Below, piece by piece: positions 1 to 10,633 of a stretch of DNA of 64,000 nt. The translations under genes were made by a program, and so were the position numbers. The DNA comes from Hepsetus odoe (lineage: Eukaryota > Chordata > Actinopteri > Characiformes > Hepsetidae): positions 26,401,773-26,465,772 of the forward strand of contig CM029379.1 of NCBI GenBank assembly GCA_017165825.1. Direction: 5' to 3'. The notes below the pieces were generated by a model. That model had not been told where the DNA came from. It saw only the letters and a list, made by a program, of their open reading frames with translations, and ran no database searches. Each line of letters opens with the position of its first letter. Positions within the stretch are counted from its first letter, which is position 1.

Positions 1-46
<46 letters not shown>
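1..46. repeat. (CT)n microsatellite
   Basis: Uninterrupted TC dinucleotides from the window edge; the tract probably continues upstream. Confidence 0.97.
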
Positions 47-50
<4 letters not shown>

Positions 51-167
51 GTATATGGAGGACTGCTCCATGGCTTGTGAGGCCTGAGATTTGTTGGGGG
101 TATGAATGAACCTGCAGACTGAAGTACCCGGTGTTCACCACTTGATTTTCACCTGTTAATGTGTGTG

Positions 168-232
168 TGGGGGGAGTCTAGTGGTGGGTTGCTTGTCTAT
201 GGATCTACAGAACAAGAGGTCACAGGTTTAAA
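168..232 (+). mobile_element. Fragment of tRNA-derived SINE (family B) head
   Basis: The stretch reads like the tRNA-related head of the family-B SINE at 19678: a box-A-like GTCTAGTGGTGGG, the words 'ctatggatcta' and 'aagaggtcacagg', then a decayed box B. The body and tail are absent. Confidence 0.5.
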
Positions 233-436
233 TAGATTACATCATTACTGTGGAGTTTAACAGCAGCTGCTCTGTGTGTCTGTATCAACTGGATTTTATT
301 TCTGTGCTGAAGAAACAGGGATGTTTATTCATTAATCAGCTGAAAAACTCTGAGGAGGATGTGAACAAACTCAACCAGCCATTTTCTGCAGCTTTCAGAA
401 CAAAACTATTGTGTGTTTATTATTGAACATCTGTCT

Positions 437-575
437 CCAGAACATCTAACCTGAGTTGTCCCTCTAATATATTCATTTATAATCCTTTCTATCCTCATCA
501 CACCCAAACAAAAATCTCAGCATCTTTAACTCTGACACCTCCGGCTCCACATCCGGTCTTTTCATCAGTTCCACC
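437..575 (-). mobile_element. LINE fragment (RT C-terminal region)
   Basis: On the - strand this matches the LINE relic at 49765-50060, including the blocks around 'aaaaatctcagcatct' and 'ccctctaatat'. In the other copy this segment encodes the end of a reverse transcriptase with the pattern RMERIRNENIRG. Here no long frame remains. Confidence 0.6.
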
Positions 576-767
576 AGCTCCCTGTAGACTAACAGCTGGT
601 GGTGGTCGGTGTTAACTGTGGAGGCAAAATTTGTTCAAACCTTCTGCAGAATATTATGTTCAAAATTGTACTGCAGTTTGAGGAACTGCAGGAGAGAAAC
701 AAGCAGGTCAAAATGTCCTAGATATGGTATAAGTGTGTGTGAAGGACGAAAGAGATCAGTGAGAGAA

Positions 768-1572
768 GCCATACACACATACACATACACAAACACATAC
801 TCACACACCTACACACATGCACACACAAACATACCCACACTCACGCACAAACACACACACATACTCTCACACAAACACACACATACACACACTCACAAAC
901 ACACATAAATACACACATACTCACACATACACTCACACAAAAACACACACACAAACACACACACACACACATACACAAACATGCATACACACACACATGC
1001 ACACATAAATACACACACACATACACACACACAAACACACATACACTCACACACATACACATACTCACACTCACATGCACACATAAATACATATACTCAC
1101 ACACACACACACAAACACACATGCACACACAAACACACACACTCACATACTCTCACACACACACACACATAAACAAACATGCATACACACATATACACAC
1201 ACTCACATGCACACATAAATACACACATACTCACACATACACTCACACACAAACACACACATGCACACACTCACTCACTCACACACAAACACACAAAAAC
1301 ACACACACATACACAAACATGCATACACACACATAGACACTCACATACACATAAATACACACATACTCACACAGACACTCACACACAAACACACACATGC
1401 ACACACACATACACTCATACACACACAAACACACATGCACACACAAACACACACACACATACAAACATGCATACACACACACATAGACACTCACATACAC
1501 ATAAATACACACATAGACACTCACATACACATAAATACACACATACTCACACATACACTCACACACAATCTG
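768..1572. repeat. CA-rich minisatellite, about 0.8 kb
   Basis: An imperfect array of ACAC, ATAC, CTCAC and AAAC words. A higher-order block (catgcatacacac...cataaatacacacatactcacac) recurs several times at roughly 100-200 bp intervals. Open frames on both strands (His/Thr-rich or Cys/Val-rich) are artefacts of the repeat. Confidence 0.95.
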
Positions 1573-1579
1573 CATTTAA

Positions 1580-1731
1580 CAGGGCAGCTATTGAAAGAGC
1601 TCGGGGAATAGTGATGGGGACGGTACCTTGCTCAAGGGTACCTCAGGGTAACCTTCTGGTCTGGGATTCAAACCCACAATCTTTCGATCCTGTGGCCTCA
1701 TCCCTAAACACTAGGCCACTGCTGCCCAACT
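1580..1731 (-). mobile_element. tRNA-derived SINE (family A), partial
   Basis: On the - strand this starts with GGGCAGCAGTGGCCTAGTG (box A type), has a box B GGTTTGAATCC, then the conserved GGTACCCTTGAGCAAGGTACC block. The 3' part of the full 255-bp element, seen at 28716, is missing; CA repeat follows directly. Confidence 0.8.
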
Positions 1732-1744
1732 GTCAATTGTTTGT

Positions 1745-1868
1745 TTGTGAGCATCCCCTGCAATGGGCTGGCGACCTGTCCAGGGTGTGTCCCCCGTCCT
1801 TCGTACTGTGTGAGCTGGGATGGACTCCAGCACCCCCCCGTAACCCCGCTTGGGACAAGCGGCAAAAA
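1745..1868 (+). mobile_element. LINE/SINE tail ('GACCTGTCCAGGG' family)
   Basis: Contains the widespread fish retroposon tail: 'gcaatgggctggcgacctg', 'gctgggatggactccagc', 'gggacaagcggcaaaaatg', then a short (ACTG)n end. The same tail occurs on the - strand at 50290 and 53967. It lies in opposite orientation to the adjacent SINE. Confidence 0.7.
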
Positions 1869-2517
1869 TGACTGACTGACTGTTTGTGAGCGTATTAGGA
1901 GTGAAACATTCCACATATTCAAACATTATCACACGTTACTGAGGTGTTTGAGGGAAAGAACATCAGATCTCTAATAACACTGCACTTACAAATTACACTG
2001 TTCATAGTTACAGTTTTGCAGTCATGGAAACCACATTTTTTAAAGTCCACAATAGGTTTTAATTCAAATAAATGTTAGTGAATTCTTGTCTTCTTTTTTT
2101 GCACTGTACCAAAAAGGAGCCAAGCCAAGACTTCAAAACCAAGAACTGCACCAATCTGTGACTTTTGCATATAGTTGCTCCCACAGTGTACAGACACTCA
2201 CACAAACACTCACTTCACACTGATCATTAAAGAAATTGAGAAAAAAGGGAGCTACATACCAAGGTAATCTCCCTAAACAGCTCTTCTGCAGCACCTTCCG
2301 AGATACCTTTTACCACCTTGGTCCAGGTGTACACATCCTTCTGAGTCTCTTTCCTGATGATCCCAGTCCCACCACCTTAGGGGTACATACTGGACATGCA
2401 GACGTTGCCATTGAGGTGGGACTGTGTGTCGGTGGAGTTGACGGGTGTAAATAGGCTACAGACGTTTTACATTTTTTTCTTAAGAAAATGTTTTCCAAAC
2501 TTGTTGCATACCTTAGT
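1869..2517. other. No recognisable gene
   Basis: AT-rich sequence. On the - strand a frame of about 38 codons (roughly 2270-2385) runs to a donor-like CTTG|GTATGT, but it has a stop upstream and I do not recognise it. Nothing else is supported. Confidence 0.5.
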
Positions 2518-4370
2518 CCAGAGGTGGGCAATTAACTTTTCTGAGGGGCCAAATGAAAAACTAGGACTGCTGTGGAGGGCCGAGCCATAAGTTGAACTCA
2601 ATTCTGCTTAATATAAATGTTTTCATTACAAAAAGCAGTAAGCTGTATAATTTTGATAAGATACTGGTAAAAGTAAATGTCACAGTTTAGCAAGGAAAAT
2701 GTAAAGGAGGCACAATTTAAACATTATTTAATTAAATAATGTTTAAATAATGAATAAACATTATTTATTCAACATTCACAAAACAGTTGTGAAAATGATG
2801 CATATATTTGAATTAAATGAAATCCGTACAAAGTGCTTGTTATTTTGTTTGCAGTCTATTTGCCTCATTTGCTGTGTTTCAGATCTTTTTTTATATTGAA
2901 TGAGAAAAATCCTGGTTCTGTTGGGCTTAAAAGAGGGCACTGAAGTCAGGTTGAATGTCCGAGGTGGAAATGCAAAGAACAGCTGCCAGGTGATCATCAG
3001 TGAGAGAGGACCTGTTTCTGGATTTGTTAAACTTCATCACTGAGAATGTTTGTTCACATATGTAAGTAGATCCAAAGAGAACCGGTATCTTCTGGGCATG
3101 TCTTCTCATGGGAGGAAAGTTCACCTCTTTGAGAGAAGAATAAAAATCCTGCAGTGATGCTGACTTAAAGTGCTCTGCCAGTAATGTATCTGACTGCAGG
3201 TCAAGTTGAACATCACTGGGTGCATCATCCACGCTGCAAGTGAAGGGAGAAGAAACCATCTGCATTTCACTCTCAATTGTTTTAAAGTCTTCAAATCGCC
3301 TTGAAAACTCACCAGTGCAGTGGCCATAACATGGTTGTGTACCTGTGGAGGTGATGAGCTGATAGGGTGACTTGTTTAAGTGTTGGTGTGTGGGTGAGAA
3401 TGTTGCTCTCCAGCTGATTGAAAGAAACTCCAAATTTTCACAACAGCCTTCAGCAGGCAGTACATTTCATGTGCAAACAGTCCCTTGTCTTGAAGTTTGG
3501 TATGTAGTTTATTCATTAGTGCAGTCATCCAGTCTGAGAGCTGTCATCCAGTCTGAGAGCTCTGGAATGACCTTACCGTTCTTCTCACACAACTCTTGAA
3601 TCTCTTTCTTGAGCACCTTACCCAGGCTAAGCCACCTGACAGCTGTGTGGTAGTCATGTCGCCATGTTCAGTCTCACGCTCTTCCAAAAGTGTAACGAAC
3701 AGTCGGGGATTTAGTGCTCTTGCCCTAATGAAGTGAACTACTTTAGTTACAACATCAATAACATGGTTCATTTTTAACACTGACTTACTCAACACCTCCT
3801 GATGTGTAACACAATGCAAAAACACAGTTTCTAGCTCAGGATTTATTCCACTCACTTTCTCTTGCATCCACTTCAGAAGCCAGTTTGTCCCATCTTAGTC
3901 CAAGCTTATAAACGCACACATTTACTTCTGTAAACAAGTCTCTCCCCTCGTCCTTCCTTTCATTGGCCGCATTGCTGCCAGTTCCTCCGTAATACTATCT
4001 TTCAGTCTTTCGTTATTCCACGTACAAAGATGAGTAACTGCGCTGTGTCGTGAACATCACAGCTCTCGTCCAGGGCCAAGGAGAAAAGGTCAAAACTGTC
4101 TGCTTTGTTTTGCAGCTGAAGCTCTAGATCTGCTGCAATGTCCTCAATCCTTCTCATTACAGTTCTCAGTGAGAGCGGCACTCTCGCAATTTTTTTTTTT
4201 TTCTCGCAGTGCGCACTAACGACGTCAATTAAAAGCAAAGCGGTTGTATTTTGTGCATCACATAAACTAATTTTCGTTTGATTCCTAATTTCTCATTTCT
4301 CACGCGGGCCAGTCAGGCACAGCCAAAGGGCCTGATGTGGCCTGGGGGCCATACAGTGTCCAGGTCTGCT
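2518..4370 (-). pseudogene. Dead hAT (Charlie-like) transposase, GTF2IRD2/ZBED-like
   Basis: Read on the - strand, three broken frames follow transposase order. 4238-4002 has the motif LALDESCDVHDTAQLLIFVRG, the RNase-H-like core start with a conserved DES. 3867-3544 has HCVTHQEVL and the VIDVVTKVVHFIRARALNPR block. 3433-2927 carries the C-terminal dimerisation region, with FGSTYICEQTFSVMKFNKSR. This order is typical of hAT transposases related to GTF2IRD2. The outer ends are imperfect inverted repeats: CAGAGGTGGGCAA at 2519, and, in reverse complement, CAGACCTGGACAC near 4360. I could not find a clean 8-bp target duplication. Frameshifts between the frames make the element inactive, and there is no sign of domestication. 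Confidence 0.85.
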
Positions 4371-5215
4371 CCAGAGGGTCGTCGAGAATTATGACGGCGC
4401 TCACCAACCTGTGAGGCCATCAGAGCAGAAGACAGTCAAGATGCTGTCCAGCAGTTCCATTGGTCCATCATTAATGATATTTATGACCAATTTGTCAGGA
4501 GGTTTCAATCTGAGTGGGAGATGATTGATTGTGTCAATTCCCAAAACTACCTGCTGGCACTCGCTATAGTCCTGGTGGTTCACAGTGTGTACTTTACAAA
4601 ACCGCACCATTCACCTTATCAGTCCAACAAGTCTGAAGCTCCCTCCGGGGGCCTTTATGCTCCACCCAGGCCCAGGACAAGATGCCATACCATACCATAA
4701 TCAATCACCAACTTCCTTGACAAGATGAGCACGCACCACCCAAGCCTTTCAGCGCTACTGATATAGTAAAAATACCTTTACTTTTGACCCTGTCCTACAG
4801 TGTCTCACACCACTGAGTTCCCACAGGAAAGCAAGCAGTTGTACCTGGATACAGTTACATTTTGTCCAGTGTCTTATGCTGTCTCACGAGTTCCCAGAAA
4901 ACATCCAGCAGCAAAGAGTTACATTTTTAATTGAACAATAGTTCCCACAGACAGCTAGTAGCAAACGGTTACATTGTTAATCAAGCAGCTTCATTTACAA
5001 TTGAGAATTGGGACGTAAACTTGAAATGCTGGTAGTGGATAAGACAGGGAGCCATCAGTGAAGCAAGGGTGTCTGCTCCCGTCTCAGGATCAAGAAGGAT
5101 ATGAGATCTTATGTTGATGTTGTAGAGCCTGTGTTATATCATGTTCATTCATCATTCATTAGATTAGGCTGATATTGTGTAAGCTATTTCTCCCAATATA
5201 AAATAAACAGTGTTA
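4371..5215. other. Unassigned, weak open frame only
   Basis: A 69-codon - strand frame at 4610-4401 (containing VRFCKVHTVNHQDYSECQQV) is open but I do not recognise it, and no flanking splice signals convince me. The rest is AT-rich with nothing visible. Confidence 0.4.
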
Positions 5216-5235
5216 TAGTTTATGATTAACATGTA

Positions 5236-5425
5236 GTTTTCATTTCCAGAAAGAGAAAAATAAAGTCACTCTTCTTTCTCTTCCTGAATAATTTTTCAAG
5301 TTTCTTTAGCAAGCTAGTTAGCTAGCTGCTATGTAGGCTAAAGATCAAACCAGCACAAGACCCTATCAAAACCATCTCAAACCTCACATTATAACACTAG
5401 TGGATTAACTAAAGTGAGGATTCAG
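5236..5425. repeat. Local duplication, copy 1
   Basis: Shares with 5695-5905 the blocks 'aataaagtcactct', 'tttctttagcaagctag', 'ccatctcaaacctcacatta' and 'acactagtggattaactaa'. The copies are about 480 bp apart and differ at scattered bases and short indels. Confidence 0.85.
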
Positions 5426-5694
5426 TGATAAAGATCATTATCAAAGACCTGATACAGTCCAGTCCATCTGCTCCCAACACTACACTTGAGGGACTTTACT
5501 GATGAAGGAACACAATAATGTCTCCTCATCTCCCTTCCAGAGAGAAAAGTTCACCTCACTCAGTATGAGGCTAAAGTGTCTCTGTGGAGAAAAAGCAGCG
5601 CTATGAGCTACGCGCTGGTCTGATGAGGGCATGCTCTCCATTCAGACCGATAAAGAAAGGACATCTCCTATATCTCACTAAAACACAGCACACT

Positions 5695-5905
5695 TTCACT
5701 CAGAAAGAGGAAAATAAAGTCACTCTGCTTTCTCTCCCTGAACAACTTCACACTTTTAGCTTTCTTTAGCAAGCTAGTTAGCTAGCCGCTATGTTAGCTG
5801 AAGGCTAAACAACAACAGTGGCTCAAACGGATACAAACCCCCTGAAAACCATCTCAAACCTCACATTATTACACTAGTGGATTAACTAAAGTGAGGATTT
5901 AATCA
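5695..5905. repeat. Local duplication, copy 2
   Basis: Partner of 5236-5425, in direct orientation. No gene is visible in either copy. Confidence 0.85.
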
Positions 5906-5984
5906 AGGATAATGATAAACTTTCTTGTCAGTTGTTTACACACGCTGTGCAGCAGGGGGGAGCTAAATTAAGCTGTACCCGGTG

Positions 5985-6040
5985 AGCAAGGGAGGAAACA
6001 GTACCTTGCTCAAGGGTACCTCATGGTAACCTTCATGGTT
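5985..6040 (-). mobile_element. Family-A SINE fragment
   Basis: Retains only the central 'accttgctcaagggtacc' block and flanks. Confidence 0.5.
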
Positions 6041-6415
6041 TTGAGCACAGCAACTGACACAGCAACTAAAACGCAGCTTATGTTTATTATAGCATCTGAA
6101 AGCTTTTGGGGGAAAAACCCCCAGAAAAACAATTACTGCCTATATAAACCATATAATAATGTATCAATTTATTATAATTCAAATACTGAACGTTGTATTA
6201 TCTATTTAATATATATTTTGAGGATAACATAAATATAACACAATAATATAATATTATAACAAACTTCATGAGAACTTTAAATCTTGATATTAATGATAAT
6301 AATTGGTGTGCTTTTACTGCATCGGGTGTACTGTAGATTCCACAGGGCTTTTATTGTTGCAGGAAGCTACTCTGTGTCTGTGGCCTGGCCTTTGTGACAT
6401 CATAGAGGCATGTGT

Positions 6416-6416
<1 letters not shown>

Positions 6417-6482
<66 letters not shown>
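6417..6482. repeat. (GT)n microsatellite
   Basis: More than 30 near-perfect GT units, followed by (CT)n and (GCTC)n to about 6522. Confidence 0.97.
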
Positions 6483-6484
<2 letters not shown>

Positions 6485-6535
6485 CAATGTTTTCTCTCTC
6501 TCTCTCTCGCTCGCTCGCTCGCCCACCCCAGAGGC

Positions 6536-6541
6536 TATAAA
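6536..6541 (+). promoter_or_regulatory. Candidate TATA box
   Basis: TATAAA within GGCTATAAATTCTGG, just after the CT/GCTC tract. A purine-rich leader with repeated AGAGAACTC words follows, and a donor-like CAG|GTAACT lies at 6767/6768. This fits a TATA promoter and non-coding first exon on the NLR strand, but no transcript evidence is available. Confidence 0.35.
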
Positions 6542-6599
6542 TTCTGGACCATCAGGGAGCTTCTGTCATTCTATGGGAGATTGTCAGAGATTTAGGGTC

Positions 6600-6750
6600 C
6601 CACTAGAAAGCAGAGAGAGAACTCAATCAGAGAACTCCAAAAGAGAACTCCAGCTGAGAACTCACTGTAAAAACTCACAGAGAACTCCAAAAGAGAACTC
6701 TAAGAGAACTTGAACAGTAAACTCTAAGAGAACTCAAAGAGAACTCCTGA
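6600..6750 (+). repeat. AGAGAACTC short tandem repeat
   Basis: About ten imperfect copies of AGAGAACTC, spaced 9-17 bp apart (for example ccaaaagagaactcc, taagagaactc). It sits in the putative leader downstream of the TATA box. Confidence 0.85.
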
Positions 6751-7018
6751 AGACCTTCATCCTACAGGTAACTAATCGCAGCAGGGTGGGAACACTGGAA
6801 GAATGAGCAGGTTTTGTTCTTTGAGGGTTCTTTTAGTAAAAGTTTTGGTCATACACAGAAGACTGGCCGCTCACAGAACCATTAGAACACATTAACACCG
6901 TTCAGAGAAAGGTTCTTCTTTCACTCTAGTGCTACATTTTATTATGGAGATAAGTTGTATTGTTATTTCTTAAATATTTATAGTTTTCTTTTTTCTTTTT
7001 TGATCACATGTCATGAAG

Positions 7019-7051
7019 TTGCCCGTCCCGTCCGTTTGACGGGACGGGCAA
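7019..7051. repeat. Perfect 14-bp inverted repeat (hairpin)
   Basis: Arms TTGCCCGTCCCGTC and GACGGGACGGGCAA flank a 5-base loop CGTTT. The arms match perfectly and are GC-rich in an AT-rich setting. Confidence 0.9.
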
Positions 7052-7117
7052 AAAAAGAGAGGTTTGCCCTTGCTTTTCTTAGAGCAGCCTCATCCCCTGA
7101 CTTGAAGGCCTTGTCTC

Positions 7118-7118
7118 N
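7118..7118. other. Ambiguous base (N)
   Basis: The only N that I noticed; an unresolved consensus position. Confidence 0.97.
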
Positions 7119-7508
7119 CTTCACACACACAGTGCTCTTCTTCAGGCCTGGAACTCATTTCATGAGGGATCAGTGTTGAACCTGCACCAAGTCCATTTCC
7201 AGCCACGTGCACTTTCTAGACTGAGCAGTTCTGTGACTGAGCACTGCAGAACGACACAAGCAGGAAGTTCAACACTCACATGGACAACAGCAGTTACAAA
7301 CGTTATCATCCATTTAGAGACTTTAGTGCACTCAAACGACAAAGTACAAGGAGATTATATTTCACAATATTTATTTTTGTGTTAAAGGGAGGCAAAAAAG
7401 ATTTCTTTTTGAAGAATAATTGGTATTTCTTCAGAAATGTCTTTCAGATAGTTTAATGTGCCCAGAGAATAAACTAACAAAGTAAAGAAGCTCAGACGGT
7501 TTAACTTT

Positions 7509-8012
7509 CTATAGACTTTCTTATGGGTTCACTTTAACATCCAACTTCATCTACAATCAAGGTGATGAAAATAACAAGAATCAATGGGAGATAAAATATA
7601 CAAAGGACAAGATGATCAAATCAACATTGTGAGCTGTTCTATTTGAATGTATTCAGTAAATAAGCAGAAATGCCAGAAATTAAAGATTTAAAGTATGAAA
7701 AGTGTAAAACAGCTGTTAGCAGATTTCTGCTCTTTCTGTCTCACAAGATTGTTTCTAGTTTTTTATCAATGTGATATAAATACCTTCTTATTCTTTTTAA
7801 AAATCTATCTCTAGATATTTATATTCACTCTCTCTTTACAGTCTATCTTTGTGTAATCTTGGAATAAAGACGTGTGAAAGTCTGGGATCAGTTTTAAACC
7901 TAGAAAACTCTCTGAAAGATCTGGACCTCAGTAACAATGACCTGCAGGATTCAGGAGTGGAGCTGCTCTCTGCTGGACTGAAGAGTTCACACTGTAAACT
8001 GGAGACTCTCAG
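7509..8012 (+). repeat. LRR-exon tandem unit, copy 1
   Basis: Intron-plus-exon block homologous to 9297-9803 at a period of about 1.79 kb. Shared intron words include 'gtattcagtaaataagcag' and 'ctagttttttatcaatgtg'. A decayed middle copy of the intron part only lies at 8550-8808. Confidence 0.9.
7842..8012 (+). CDS. NLR-C (NLRC3-like) leucine-rich repeat exon 1 (internal exon)
   Basis: A 171-bp internal exon encoding one ribonuclease-inhibitor-type LRR unit of a fish NLR-C protein, a cytosolic innate immune receptor of the NACHT-LRR class. Visible residues include CNLGIKTCESLGSVLN and LKDLDLSNNDLQDSGVELLS, then SSHCKLETLR. The acceptor is the polypyrimidine tract ending TTTACAG at 7841 and the donor is AG|GTGAGG at 8012. 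The exon is 57 codons with a split codon at each end (phase 2 both sides), the standard length for this family. The first residues (S-L-S-L-C) differ from the usual R-L-S-G-C, so this unit has drifted slightly. No frameshift or stop is present. Upstream exons, including FISNA and NACHT, are not in the window. Confidence 0.88.
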
Positions 8013-8328
8013 GTGAGGATTGTGTCTCTTCATCACTGAAAGGATAAAAGTCACAGTAATCTGTGATACTAACATAATCAGGTTTTATTTAAGTCGGTCT
8101 ATAATTTAGGCAGATGTTAAAACTAGACGTGGTAAAATTCAGTGACCAAATGCAGTCCATTTCTGCAACCTCGTCATAAAAACACAACGCATGCAGGAGT
8201 CAGACCTGGACAAGTTTTATAAAAAAAAAAAAGAAAAGTGTTATTTATGAACTACTGGGAGTTTGTGTGTCGCTCATGTTGTTTGGGCCCTGACTGATCC
8301 AGTATGGAAGTTTGTTTCATTGTCTGCA

Positions 8329-8440
8329 TATTGATTTGGCAAAAGTTTAACACCGGATGCCCTTCCTGATGTAACCCTCCCCATTTATCTGGTACTGGGA
8401 CCGGCGCATAGAAATACATTGGCTTGTGCATCCCTGGTGG
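8329..8440 (-). mobile_element. LINE fragment ('GGATGCCCTTCC' family)
   Basis: Reverse complement of the repeat at 44846-44985: shared 'gggatgcacaagcc', 'gtatttc' and 'aggaagggcatccggtg'. It lies inside the NLR intron. Confidence 0.65.
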
Positions 8441-8549
8441 CTGGGTTCAAATTACATAATTGTGTTTTATAGAGAGACATTTTTTAAATGCCCCAAAAAA
8501 TAAACTCACAAAGTTAAAAATGGTGAAGCTCAAACAGGCTGAACTCTTT

Positions 8550-8808
8550 TTAGACTAAATGTTCTTATGGTTAAATCTTTTTTTATGCTTTAACATCCAG
8601 ATTCATCCACAGTCAAGGTCTTAAGAATGATAAGAATTAACGGGGTTAATACATTCAAATGACAAGATTTTTTCAAGAAATTATCAAATGAAATTTGTGA
8701 GCTGTTTTATTTTAATGTATTCAGTAAATAAGCAGATCTGCCATAAATGAAGGATTTAAAAGTAAAGTATGAAGTGTGAAACAGCTGTTAGCAGGTTTCT
8801 GCTGGTCA
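8550..8808 (+). repeat. Decayed middle copy of the LRR-unit intron
   Basis: Homologous to 7500-7740 and 9290-9520 (for example 'taatgtattcagtaaataag' and 'aaacagctgttagcag'), but the LRR exon that should follow is missing. The next 480 bp (8809-9290) is unrelated to the unit. Confidence 0.8.
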
Positions 8809-9296
8809 TGGAGAGTTGAAGTGTGAGCTTGAGTCCAAAATTTTTTTCGAAATCAGAAACCAAATGAAGTTGAAGAAATGCAGTAAAACCAGTTTAATGA
8901 AGAGTTCCAGCAGCCGTGGTTCAGTGGGAGCAGCTCCAATTTGCTCAGCCCAACCTCAGACTTTAAATACAATTCAAACATCTTTCAGCTTCTTAGCCTT
9001 CACCAATCTCTCCACCAGTAAACACAAGTCTGAAAGCTCTCTCTGGTACTGATGGCTTCCTGCCTGATCTGCTACCAGTATTTCAAGGTTGTCTTCCTTC
9101 CAGCGTTCAGTTAAAAATGTAACTGTTTGCAGGTACAGCTGCCATCTTTTGGGTTCAGATTTAGATCAACAAACTCTGTGAAGCCAGTAGTGAAAGACAA
9201 AGACAAAAGTAAAGGGATTGTTTACTAAATGCTCTTTCTGTCTCTTACAAGATTGTTAGTAGTTGTGTTTTCTATCAGCCTGATAGAAATACCTCT

Positions 9297-9803
9297 CTAT
9301 AGACTTTCTTATGGATTCACTTTAACATCCAGCTTCATCTACAATCAAGGTGATAAAAATAACAAGAACTGATGGGAGATAAAATATTCAAATGGCAAGA
9401 TGATCAAATCAACATTGTGAGCTGTTCTATTTGAATGTATTCAGTAAATAAGCAGAAATGCCAGAAATTAAAGATTTAAAGTATGAAAAGTGTAAAACAG
9501 CTGTTTGTAGATTTCTGCTCTTTCTGTCTCACAAGATCGTTTCTAGTTTTTTATCAATGTGATATAAATACCTTCTTCTTATTCTTTTCAGAAATCTATC
9601 TCTAGATATTTACATTTACAGTCTCTTTACAGACTGTCTGGGTGTAATCTTGGAGTAAAGACGTGTGAAAGTCTGGGATCAGTTTTAAATCTGGAAAACT
9701 CCCTGAAAGATCTGGACCTCAGTAACACTGACCTGCAGGATTCAGGAGTGGAGCTGCTCTCTGCTGGACTGAAGAGTTCACACTGTAAACTGGAGACTCT
9801 CAG
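9297..9803 (+). repeat. LRR-exon tandem unit, copy 2
   Basis: Partner of 7509-8012. Intron and exon were duplicated together, which shows expansion of the LRR region by unequal exchange rather than exon retroposition. Confidence 0.9.
9633..9803 (+). CDS. NLR-C leucine-rich repeat exon 2 (internal exon)
   Basis: A second 171-bp LRR exon, nearly identical to the first. The start is canonical for the family (RLSGCNLGVKTCESLG once the split Arg codon is joined), followed by LKDLDLSNTDLQDSGVELLS. The acceptor is CTTTACAG at 9632 and the donor AG|GTGAGG at 9803. It joins exon 1 in frame. Because its 3' end is also phase 2, it can splice in frame either to the third LRR exon or straight to the linker exon at 10634. 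The solenoid so formed would be part of the ligand-sensing or autoinhibitory arm of the receptor. Confidence 0.9.
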
Positions 9804-9934
9804 GTGAGGATTCTGTCTCTTCATCACTAAGATAAGTATAAAGTTATAAAGTATAAAGTATAACAGTTCTGGTTATTAGTGGCTCAGAGTCTTTCTCCTG
9901 CAGCAGACTCAATTAGAAATACTTTCTAAATTAA

Positions 9935-10021
<87 letters not shown>
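9935..10021. repeat. (CT)n microsatellite
   Basis: A near-continuous CT tract just before the decayed LRR exon; it doubles as an extended polypyrimidine tract. Confidence 0.95.
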
Positions 10022-10023
<2 letters not shown>

Positions 10024-10024
10024 G

Positions 10025-10201
10025 ATTATCTGGTTGTATATGATCTCAGCTGAGAGCTGTTCTTCTCTAGTTCAGCTCTCAGTTTGGCCCCTCCTCCTGA
10101 GAAAGAACTGGATCTGATACAGCACCCAGGAGAGTCAGGAGGTAAACTGCTCTCTATAAACTGGAGGATCACATGCTCCTCAGCTGCTCAGGTGTGGACA
10201 A
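10025..10201 (+). pseudogene. Decayed third LRR exon of the NLR-C gene
   Basis: Homologous to the last LRR exon of fish NLR-C genes. It begins after TCCAG with codons for RLSGC and later keeps ELDL..HPGESG in another frame. A stop codon appears at the seventh codon (TGTATATGA). At least two small indels separate the readable blocks, one near 10042 and one near 10068. The expected end, AG|GTGTGG near 10201, still resembles a donor. As it stands it would end translation, so it is either skipped or marks the gene as a pseudogene. Confidence 0.7.
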
Positions 10202-10584
10202 CGGGGTTTTGTGTATGTATGTAATGTGTGTGTGTGTGCACGTGCAGGTGAATTATTGACACATTATGAACATGTAGACACTGGGATTAAGGTTCCTCCT
10301 ATATATGGTAAGATTGATTATATTTATATATGTCTATATGTTTATATATTATTATATTTTCACTTTCCTTACAATGAATCGTGTTTAATCTTCAATTGCT
10401 GCAAAGTCTTATTATAAATCTGACTGGTAGATAATCTAGTTTTAATTAGTTTTCCAGAAAATCACCAATCCTGATTTAAATTCCAGGAACTGAAACCTGC
10501 AGTGTAAACACTTCGACCAAAGAGTTCAGCACCAGATCCTGAGTCTGATCTTCTGCTGTGAAGTTACACAGTAGCTCAAACTCG

Positions 10585-10589
10585 TGTAT

Positions 10590-10630
<41 letters not shown>
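10585..10630. repeat. (GT)n microsatellite
   Basis: GT tract immediately upstream of the linker exon. Larger CA tracts follow at about 10690-10850. Confidence 0.93.
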
Positions 10631-10631
<1 letters not shown>

Positions 10632-10633
10632 AG

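Noticed and set aside
609..1871. Several long open frames rich in His/Thr or Cys/Val
   Set aside because: They are translations of CA/GT dinucleotide repeats and appear on both strands.
2518..4370. hAT transposase as a domesticated gene
   Set aside because: Frameshifts separate all three blocks, so it is simply dead.
4401..4610. 69-codon - strand frame as a conserved exon
   Set aside because: No recognised domain and no convincing splice sites; kept only as a weak note.
6303..6713. 136-codon frame across the GT tract
   Set aside because: Driven by the GT and CT microsatellites; no domain.
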